DNA of 64,000 nt from Schistocerca nitens (taxonomy: Eukaryota; Arthropoda; Insecta; Orthoptera; Acrididae): the NCBI RefSeq assembly GCF_023898315.1, contig NC_064617.1, positions 618,565,000 through 618,628,999 of the forward strand, in the 5' to 3' direction. A program made the position numbers and the translations under genes. The notes under the pieces were generated by a model, which was given only the letters and a program-made list of their open reading frames with translations, had not been told where the DNA came from and did not search any database. Below are positions 55,476-64,000 of this stretch, piece after piece (within the stretch, counting starts at the first letter, position 1; each line of letters opens with the position of its first letter).

Positions 55476-56761
55476 CTTTCAACACTAAATTAAAGACATA
55501 AACCGCTGTTCAATCAAGCTACAGTGACCAAATATTTATGGTAAACTGTATTGGAACATTGGGAGTTAATTATTACAGTACAGTGCAGATAAACAATATC
55601 GCTGATAGCAAGAATTTTGCTAACTCGACGCTGCGTTATTTGTCTTAACATTGAACAACTAGAGACTTATGAGGATGCAATGTAAGCCACAGTTTGAACC
55701 TTCCCTTCTATCTAGGTCAGAAAAACGATACTGCGAAGATTAATCACCACAATCCAGAGTAAAATTACCAATGAAATTTATCCCCAAGCATGAACAAAAG
55801 CTTCGATTGAGGCTTCGCCCCACTCCGATACACACGGTTAAGACTGTATGCAGAGGAGTACCTGATTACCACCAATAACACTTATTTAAGCCTAAGAGAA
55901 ACTGACAGCTCTAACTGCAGTTCCCGATTAGCAGGTTAAAGTCAAATTGCTAAATTAATTTAGTTCTTTTGTCATTGAGCAATGGAACAACGGTTATTGT
56001 TGACGCTGATTTCAGAATAAAATTGCCTCGTGAAGTATTTACCATTTAAGAGTAGTAGTAATGTAGCAGCACCATCTCTTTTGTGGAGCCAGAATCTAAC
56101 AGAAGTGAAAGCAGCAGATTCCCAGATTGGAGACAGTGGCGAGATCATACATAATCTGGCTTCTCCAAAATAATACTAAGTCACTGTTAAATTATCCGCA
56201 AATAATCACAGGGACGCGCTTTGCTTACAGCAGAACGAAATCAACGACTGAAAGGGAACTGCATTCGGCACATTGTTTCTTTTTCTAAGATCTGGTGAGC
56301 TCTCTGTTCCAGCTAGATGTTCAGAAACAAATATTACAAAATCATAATTCATGTACAACTTTATATTGCAAGATAACTTTTGGTCATAAATGAAGAATGT
56401 AAGCCTTTCTTAACGTATTTAATTATAAATCAAATCTATATCTACTACAGAGACACTTACACAAAATGCATCTGCTCAGTTCGATAGATACAGGAGAAGT
56501 GAGAATTAGATTCCTGAGAGGAGCGAAGCTTCGCTCCTTGCTTTTACTGAAAGATATGAAAATACAATTCCTCCGATTCGTTTCAGCCACAGGATGGCTT
56601 CTGTGATATCGCTGATCTGAATGTGCAATTCATACACGTTTTATTACATTTTTCATAGACAACTTGAAATATTAGTTTAAAAATGAGCGGACACTCACGC
56701 AAGAAAAACACTTTGGAATAACTCATAGATAAAAAGAGATAATCTTCTTCACGTAATGCTT
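55476..56761. other. No recognised gene
   Basis: Mostly AT-rich with no long frame and no motif I recognise. Confidence 0.45.
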
Positions 56762-56930
56762 CATGTTGAAGAACTATAATTCAGACAATTTACAGTTGGT
56801 AATAGCGTTGTGGTAGTTTACTTCAAAATGTACAGTAATGTTTTAGGCACCGAGTGTAATTACTTAACCTGTAAGTTACACACTAACAGCCCTCTTACAT
56901 ATAAGCAACCTGCACGTTTGAGGTCATGGA
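56762..56930 (-). repeat. Dispersed repeat, inverted partner of 45,540-45,710
   Basis: The reverse complement carries GTAAGAGGGCTGTTAGTGTG, GTAACTTACAGGTTAAG, GCCTAAAACATTACTGTAC and CCACAACGCTATTACC, all with counterparts near 45.6 kb. It ends about 520 bp upstream of the spliced gene at 57,456. Confidence 0.75.
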
Positions 56931-57455
56931 CACGGTACATATATACGTTCGCAACGTGGGCCAAAGTTGACATAACTTACTACTGAAGCCTTCCCTAGCC
57001 GTTAGCTCCGTGTTTACCACATGCTCTGCATATTTTCACTACGTTTCGTTCTTCCTTTTTACACATGTTTTGGCATAGCACTTATACACCACGTATCAAA
57101 TGGGTGATTTGATGTCACATAATCTGATTGTTCAATTCGTTAGAGGACAATGTCTCAAATAAAGCGATTCGTGAGTGCCTTCCATATTTTCAGGACTGTC
57201 TGCGGCACCCTTGAATATACCAGTGTTTCACTGAATAAGTCCACGTTTCAAAAAAATGGAGTTATCCTCACGTACGTACTGACACAAGTCGTTTTTAATT
57301 TATTTGTATTGTGGGACAGCTCCAGCTCCGTCCTGCTGCCAACAGAGAGCACCTCCATGATGACGCATTAGAGAAAGCAAGCAGGAATTTATTTCAGTAG
57401 TGTTACAAGTTCGTGTGCTTTTGTGCATTGCAGCGTGTTGTTATTTCTTGCGAAG

Positions 57456-59030
57456 ATGATGGATTCAGGAGCATTATCAAGTGACATTGATACAATTGAT
57501 GATCCAGATTTTCAAACTATTGCAGGTAAGAAGAATTTACTTACTTTTATCTCAGCATTATAGACATTTTGTTCCAAAAAAGGAGTATGCGAGACTGAAT
57601 GTCATGTTGACAATAACAATGGAAAATGAGGGTTTCCATCTTAATGTATTTCACATATACATATGTTTTCAGTCATCTGGTGCTGTATAAATCATAACTT
57701 GCGTTACTTTCTATTTAGATGCCAGTACCAATGACGATGAAACTTCCAATGAAAGTACAAAAAATGACGAAACAGGAGACACTGTTGCTGATGTCTGTGC
57801 GAACGGTGCAGCCTCAAATATGCAGACAAAAAGGAAGCATACTCGAAGCAAGAAGGGTACAAGGAAACGGACACATATGAAGAAAAGGAACACTGTCGAG
57901 TTATACATCACAGGGGGTAAAATAATTCCTCCAAAAACATTTCGCAATGTGGACTGCACGTATGGACGTAAATGTTCCAATAAAATTTCAGAGGATGCGG
58001 AAGGCGTTATTTGAAAATTTCTGGGCTATGGGTGATATTAATCGGCAAAATAGTTATCTGAATGGTTTATGCACGTATCATTCAGTTAACCGCCAACAGC
58101 CAAGAGATGGCTCTGCTTCTCAGAAAAGCTGTATTTGTGAATATCGATTACATGTGAACGGAAACTGTGCAGTAGTATGCAAAAAGTTTTTCGTGGATAC
58201 TTTTGACATTTGTAATGGACGACTCACTAGGCTTTTAACAAAAAGCAAGGGAAACAGTACACCTCACCTTGATGGAAGGGGCAAACATCAGAACAAATTC
58301 TCTGTACCGGAAGTTCTGATCAATGATGTAAAGGAACACATCAAAAGCTTTCCAGGTTCCGAGAGCTATTATGCGAGGAAGGATAATCCCCACAAAAGGT
58401 TTTTAAATCCTGAGCTGTGTGTGGCCAAAATTTATGATTTGTTCATAGGTAAATGTATATCTCAGAATAAAGAAATTGTGGGGGAGCACATCTATCGAAA
58501 AACCTTTAACAAAGACTTCAACCTGTTATTTCGACCACCAAGTAAAGACACTTGCTCTTTTTGTGACAAATTGACCTTTGAAATGGACGCTGCTACCAAT
58601 GAAGAAGAAAAAAGGAAGCTTCAAAATGAAAAGGAGCTTCACCTTAGGAGGGCTGAAGCTACAAGAACAGCAATGGCTATAGCCACAGAATGTAGTGAAG
58701 AGGCAGATTCCCAGGTGTTCGTGTTTACCTAAGACCTGCAAAAAGCACTTACATTTCCTAAATTGACAACATCGATATATTACTACAAAAGAAACATGTA
58801 CGTGTATAATTTTGGTTGCCACAATTTAACCGACAGGAAATCCATATGTATTTTTGGGATGAAACATCTTGATCAAGGGATTCACAAGAAATTGGTACCC
58901 TTTTATTGAAACATTGAAACATATTGAAAAGTGTGTCACTTCTCAAAAACAGGTAGTTGTGTACAGTCACACCTGTGATGGGCACAACAGGAACATAAAC
59001 ATTGCCCTAACACTAATGAAAGTGACACAT
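57456..59030 (+). pseudogene. Spliced gene of an uncharacterised protein family, frameshifted
   Basis: Exon 1 (57,456-57,525) encodes MMDSGALSSDIDTIDDPDFQ and a few more residues, and ends GCAG before GTAAG. The intron is 193 bp (57,526-57,718) and ends CTATTTAG; phase 1 joins cleanly to DASTNDDETSNESTK. A Lys/Arg-rich stretch (KRKHTRSKKGTRKRTHMKKR) follows. A frameshift near 58,000 leads into RKALFENFWAMGDINRQNSY, then SYYARKDNPHKRFLNPELC, then FRPPSKDTCSFCDKL and a charged helix. A stop at 58,730 interrupts FVFT-DLQKAL. Decayed remains (YYYKRNMYVYNFGCHNL, WDET, YSHTCDGHNRNINIALTLMK) run to about 59,030. I recall multicopy arthropod proteins with these motifs and a DUF7869 label. Conserved Asp/Glu positions (DLQK, WDE, SDTCGGQNRN-type) would suit a transposase-like nuclease fold, but no function is established. 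Confidence 0.75.
57526..57718 (+). other. Predicted intron of the orphan gene
   Basis: The donor GCAG/GTAAGAAG and acceptor TTTCTATTTAG/ATG match insect consensus. Splicing preserves frame (phase 1), and both flanking exons are acidic and Asn/Ser/Thr-rich. Confidence 0.7.
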
Positions 59031-59251
59031 TAACATACAATGTTCAGTTTATTTTATTTCAATAGTGGTACAGTTTCATTACCTCCACTTTTCTACCTAT
59101 ATTGCTGCTGAAATTAATGATCCAAACAAATAGAAAGCAAGGTTCATATCTTGCAACAAGCCATATACTTGTATTTTTGTGGTCTCTTAACTGCAGATTT
59201 TTCAGCTCTCATTTAACTTTAGGACTCTGTATCTCAGAATGAACAAAAATG

Positions 59252-60035
59252 GCCTTGTTGTTGTTATGGTCTTCAGTCCTGAGACTGGTTTGATGCAGCT
59301 CTCCACGCTACTCTATCCTGTGCAAGCTTCTTCATCTCCCAGTACTTACTGCAGCCTACATCTTCCTGAATCTGTTTAGTGTATTCATCTCTTGGTCTCC
59401 CTCTACTATTTTTACCCTCAGCGCTGCCCTCCAATGCTAAATTTGTGATCCCTTGTTGCCTCAGAATATGCCCTACCAACCAATACCTTCTTGTTAAGTT
59501 GTGCCACAAACTCCTCTTCTCCCCAATTCTATTCAATACCTCCTCATTAGTTATGTGATCTACCCATCTAATCTTCAGCATTATTCTGTTGCACCACATT
59601 TTGAAAGCTTCTATTGTCTTCTTGTCCAAACTATTTATCGTCCATGTTTTACTTCCATACACGGCTACACTCCATACAAATACTTTCAGAAACGACTTCC
59701 TGACACTTTAGTCTATACCCGATGTTAACAAACATCTCTTCTTCAGAAACGCTTTCCTTGCCATTGCCAGTCTACATTTGATATCCTCTCTACTTCGACC
59801 ATCATCAGTTCTTTTGCTCCCCAAATAGCAAAACTCCTTTACTACTTTAAGTGTCTCATTTCCTAATCTAATTCCCTCAGCATCACCCGACTTGATTCGA
59901 CTACATTCCATTATCCTCGTTTTGCTTTTGTTGGTGTTCATCTTATATCGTCCTTTCAAGACATTGTCCATTCCGTTCAACTGCTCTTCAAAGTCTTGTA
60001 CCACTTCCACTACTTGTACCACTATTGAAATAAGC
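59252..60035 (-). pseudogene. RTE-like LINE 3' fragment
   Basis: The minus strand reads TRIMECSRIKSGDAEGIRLG, then VVKEFCYLGSKRTDDGRSRE and KCRLAMARKAFLKKRCL (59,708-60,022). It continues MYGSKTWTINSLDKKTIEAF and WRAASNQSQD (59,273-59,662). The 3' end is an AAC-rich tail (GTTGTTGTTATGGTCTTCAG at 59,252 on the plus strand). One frameshift near 59,710 separates the two frames. It is the best-preserved copy of this LINE in the window, 5'-truncated to about 0.8 kb. Confidence 0.88.
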
Positions 60036-60907
60036 CCTTCATTTCTTCATCCATAAACCAAACTGCGTTAAACGACCTTTGTATTAGTTTTTCGTAGCTA
60101 ACAGTATAATATCAAGACTATTGGGAATATTGACATTCACATTCACCACGTTCAACTATTATTTTAATTTCTTTTACTTCATAATTGGATTCTACACGTA
60201 CAAGCTGAACGACAGTCAAAATGATTGTAACTGCTTGTTTATACCTTTCCTGAATTTTCACTACCTTGACTTGCCAAATTTATAATTTCAAGAGAGATTT
60301 ATCAGGTATTGTCAATTTCTCATACATCCAAACGTTTTATATCTCCTCTTTTTTAATATTAAAAAAAATCGTACTGTTACATACGCTATAGTATTTAGAA
60401 TCCTCAAATACATACAAGGAACAATATTTTCACTCTTCAACACCAACGAAAATAACTGTTTATGTTATGGGCCCAGTAATTTACATGAATGATGAGGAAT
60501 ATAATTATAAATATTTGAGCATTCCTCTCCTTTGTTAAATGAGATAGGAAACGAAATTTTACGCTACATTTTGAAACGTAGATAAAGAGCGGCATTGTCA
60601 AATGATAATTATTTATCTATAATTGAACGTCACTTTTGCCTTTTAGGGTGGGGTACCCTAATGATAAAGAAGAACTGAAGTCTCAAATCTAATTACTTTC
60701 AGCACTTAGCAGATAATGCGCCACATGTCAGTCAGAGAGGTGTTGACGATAAAATATGTTGCAGTATCGTCAACAACAGAGCAACGTCTATGATTGGGCA
60801 AACTTCACTTCCTTGTCGGTGGAAAACACTTGTCTGCCCTGCGCCTGAGATATCACAGAGAAATTTGGTGCAGAAAGCTAGTCACACTACTCGTAATTTT
60901 CTAGAAG
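60036..60907. other. No recognised gene
   Basis: AT-rich, with no feature I can support. Confidence 0.45.
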
Positions 60908-60921
60908 TGATGATGTTTGTC

Positions 60922-61120
60922 GCCGGCCGCGGTGGTCTCGCGGTTCTAGGCGCGCAGTCCGGAACCGTGCGACTGCTACGGTCGCAGGTTCGAATCCTGC
61001 CTCGGGCATGGATGTGTGTGATGTCCTTAGGTTAGTTAGGTTTAAGTAGTTCTAAGTTCTAGGGGACTTATGACCACAGCACTTGAGTCCCATAGTGCTC
61101 AGAGCCATTTGAACCATTTT
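60922..61120 (+). mobile_element. tRNA-derived SINE type A, well preserved
   Basis: A full-length copy runs from GCCGGCCGCGGTGGTCTCGC to GAGCCATTTGAACCATTTT, with a perfect 14-bp target duplication TGATGATGTTTGTC at 60,908-60,921 and 61,121-61,134. It is one of the cleanest copies here and a good reference for the family. Confidence 0.97.
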
Positions 61121-61134
61121 TGATGATGTTTGTC

Positions 61135-62082
61135 CGTAGATCTTGAACACAGTGTTTGTTGCCTAAGGCGCTCTAAACACCATGATGGACGGAAAAACGT
61201 AAATAAGAAAATTTAAAATCGATAAATGAATAACTGATGCAGAAAGAGTGTTTTAGTAATATGTATCTGAAGATTCAAATAGGAATTTCTCATTCCTTAA
61301 GAAGAATGTATCTTCACAAGCAAGGCATTAATAAGAAAAAAAATATTACTTTCCTTGTCACATATATTAGTTCTATGTGACTCTTGGTATAAGTTCTAAA
61401 CCTCATTGCTCGTACATGTTAACCTTGGTGGAAATCTGGATGAGATACTACTTTTGTGACAACGATTATCTCTAGACAATAGGAAATCACCTCGTCATGA
61501 GAATTCCCTTACCTTTACAATCTAATTTTTGTTTACCCTTATTTACTTGTCTTCTGTTTCTTAATAAAATTTGTCCCTTACACTTATGAAAACGTATAAG
61601 ACTTCCATCAGCATAATTTAGTATTTTGTTGGGTCCTAAAAAATTTGAGCAACTGATTTGAAATTACATACGCCTGGAAGAGTGTCTTATTAATTTTGTT
61701 ATAGAAGGAAAGTTTTAACATGAAAAAAGAATGTCTGTGTCTTCAAGTTTCTTTTATAAAGCCTAAAAACTTCAAAATACAGGGAGTTCTATAATACATA
61801 TTACCTTTTATACCCTTTTATGCATGAAAATCCTGTGCAGAACAGAACTATTTCCATTTTGCATCGAATATATGACGGGCTCAACACTTAATTAACGTAT
61901 TACGTAGTTTTCCTCTATGTCAGCCTATCATTCTGTAAGATCTGCTAGGGAACATTAGTGATAAAGTGTGTTTGGAAAACGGTGGCGCACTAGTCCTTGT
62001 TTTTAGGTCCCATGTATTCCGATATCGACACAAGATTGGTAGATATGTGAATAGTGGTTTACAAAGTGCTTATCTATCAACC
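61135..62082. other. No recognised gene
   Basis: AT-rich. The 3' part may be the 5' UTR of the LINE that follows. Confidence 0.4.
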
Positions 62083-63110
62083 ATGAATCAACAGGATAAT
62101 AGTACCAATAAAACAGAGACGCGTTCTAGACTCCCAGGTGGGACAGCCAATGGGGAGGTGGCCATGAGAAGAAGGTGGAATAATCAATGATGGGATTAGT
62201 TCTGCAGTTCTATGCAGTGGCTGTGACAGATGGTTAGACTGGGGGGAATGTTGTGGCAAGGGAATTGTGGAAGTAAATGAGCCGCTTGCATGGTACTGCA
62301 GAGTATGTTCAAGAGATATAAAAATAGCTGAACAGAAAGGGGAGATTAGATCCCTTAAGGCTGAATTTGATAGTGCTCGGGGGGAACTAATGAGATTTGG
62401 GAGGGGGGAGAGAAGGATGAAAGTGGTAGCAAGGAACAGGTGCTACAGAAAGAGAACAGTATCTGACAGTTTCATCATTGGCACAAACAACAGATTTGCC
62501 TTGCGACCTCAGTTAATTAAGAAAGAGGCTCAGGTATATGTAAGTGTAGTTAATACTTTACACACTTTCACCAGGAAACCTACTATTTAAAAAAAAGTAG
62601 AAAGTAGGAGGAAAGTCCTTTCGTTAGCTGGTAGCCATGGAAGAGGTGTGGTCCAAATCTTGCAGGAAAATTTAGGTGACAGAGACCAGGTCACAAATGT
62701 TTTCAAGCCCAATGCATGTCTTAGCCAAGTGATGGAGGATGTAGGATTATTCTGCAAGGGTGTCACAAAGCAGGATCATGTTGCGACGGTTGGTAGAATG
62801 GGAAGCAGTGTCGATAGGGCTACACTATTGAGTGTGACAAGGTAAAAATAGCATTTCCAATGACCCATACAAATGTAGCCTTTGCTGCTTTCATGCAGTA
62901 TGATTGGCCCTAATAGAACAACTCTTTCAGGAGGGTCAATGTGAAGCTAGATCAGCTGCTTTAGGTGGCTATTTCCTCAGGCACATGCATGGTTCCTGTT
63001 GATGCTTTTGGTATGTGGGACTTCACAAGGCATGGCCTGCATATCAACAGGAAAGGGAAGGATAAATTGACTGGGATGACAGCAAAATGTTAAAGGGGCA
63101 AGCACTGAAA
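62083..63110 (+). pseudogene. CR1/L2-like LINE ORF1 with PHD-like and esterase-like regions, decayed
   Basis: A start at ATG 62,083 opens MNQQDNSTNKTETRSRLPGG. After a frameshift near 62,190 a PHD-like zinc-binding segment follows: CSGCDRWLDWGECC, then WYCRVC (about 62,212-62,315), and a coiled-coil-like EQKGEIRSLKAEFDSARGEL. Past an in-frame stop at 62,588 comes an SGNH/GDSL-esterase-like segment: RKVLSLAGSHGRGVVQILQE, then FKPNACLSQVMEDVG and DHVATVGRMGSSVD. The GDS nucleophile motif reads GSH and the later G-x-ND motif reads GRMGSSVD. The final block VDAFGMWDFTRHGLHINRKG (about 63,000-63,060) resembles the domain's C-terminal DxxH region. PHD plus esterase in ORF1 is a known trait of CR1-group LINEs. 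Confidence 0.8.
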
Positions 63111-63319
63111 CTCATGGGAGTACCTCTTTTCTATTTTAAGATCAGTGTCGAATGATTTAACATCGAATGATAATAAGCTTGATGAGAAGTTCGACAAAGC
63201 AGGTACTAGAGATTTTAAAACATCACAAGATCCTCATAAAAGCACAGTGAAAATTATTGTTAGAACGTAACAAGTTTCTCATAAAAGCACAGTGGAAAAT
63301 AATGTTAGAAAATTGTATC

Positions 63320-64000
63320 AAAATATCAGGTGATTAAAAAACAAACTAGATGAGCTTCTTGTTTATTTATAATGTTTAGAAACTGAGGGTGGAATAGACC
63401 TACTGTGCCTGTCTGAACAACTCATAGTCATAAATGCGGAAAAAGAAAAATGTAGATAGATAGATGCTTTCAGATCATGTAAGTAGAGACACTATGGGGA
63501 GAGGAATTGCCATATATGTTAAAATTTGACATAGTGTGAGAAACTCATAAACTAAAACATTTTATGTTGAGCAACATGTAGAAGCCTGTGCATGTGAGCG
63601 TAAACTAAAGAATGGTACTTTCAAATTGTAGCTGTGTGTAGGTTCCCATTAGGAAATTTTCAGCAGTTTTTGTAAAACTTGAATTCTATTTTGTGCAATC
63701 TGTCAGGCAGAAGGAAGCAAATTATTGCTTGTGGGGATGTCAATGTAGATTTCCTGAAAGAGTTCGATAGAAAGCTTATCTTGAAGTATTACTTGGTTCT
63801 TTCAATTTGATGTCAGTTATTCAGTTTCCTACTTGGGTGGTACAGGAAAGGAGCACACTGATAGATAATTTTTATACGTGAAGATAAATGTAATAAAATA
63901 AAAAAATTCCTGTAAAGAATGGTCTTTTTGATCATGATGCACAGCTAGTGACGGTATATGACATAGGTCCATACAGTAATGCAAAACAGTTCTCCAAAAT
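63320..64000 (+). pseudogene. LINE ORF2 endonuclease region, cut by window end
   Basis: Plus-strand fragments LYQNIR, KLDELLVYL, GGIDLLCLSEQLIV (about 63,390-63,430), CRFPLGNFQQFL and IIACGDVNVDFLKEF (about 63,720-63,765) match the AP-endonuclease domain of LINE ORF2. The last is the conserved G-D-x-N motif. Frames break often. The RT domain would lie beyond 64,000. Confidence 0.78.

Overview
The window is eukaryotic and looks like gene-poor intergenic or intronic DNA from a large insect genome. I infer an orthopteran, most likely a grasshopper or locust of the Schistocerca type. The inference rests on recurring tRNA-derived SINEs with a GGTTCGAATCC B-box and on LINE tails ending in GTAGAT repeats, both of which I recall as abundant there; this is memory, not a search. 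I found no convincing host gene. Almost everything recognisable is a transposable element (TE), on both strands and repeatedly nested.

Layout. 1-4 kb: AT-rich repeats and a MITE-like inverted repeat. 4.0-7.7 kb: a broken Ty3/gypsy gag-pol relic (minus). 7.7-8.4 kb: a tRNA-like repeat and a LINE 3' end. 9.0-9.35 kb: a 5S-rRNA-derived SINE with a 13-bp target-site duplication (TSD). 13.1-21 kb: two LINE relics, the second split by a SINE, which is itself split by a near-intact gypsy element (13,982-19,630) with two 475-bp LTRs identical by eye and one 1,551-codon gag-pol frame. 21-28 kb: repeats, SINEs, a decayed mariner-like element and two diverged direct copies of an ~0.8-kb sequence. 28-30.3 kb: a decayed hAT transposase whose 5' end sits in a 163-bp tandem duplication. 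30.5-36 kb: microsatellites, nested SINE pairs, a LINE fragment and a second mariner-like relic. 37.3-41.1 kb: a second, unrelated gypsy-like relic (plus), interrupted by a SINE pair. 43-44.8 kb: a LINE relic. 44.9-47.9 kb: diverged tandem and inverted repeats of unknown identity. 48.4-51.3 kb: a third gypsy-like remnant between LTR-like repeats. 51.8-55.5 kb: a LINE carrying a Tc1-like transposon and a second LINE tail. 57.4-59.0 kb: a spliced but frameshifted gene of an uncharacterised protein family. 59.2-64 kb: a LINE 3' end, a SINE and the 5' part of a CR1/L2-like LINE whose ORF1 has PHD-like and esterase-like parts.

The youngest layer is the gypsy element at 14-19.6 kb. The least explained sequence is the repeat block at 44.9-47.9 kb, a piece of which recurs inverted at 56.8 kb just upstream of the spliced orphan gene. 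The two may belong to one undescribed mobile element, but that link is inference.
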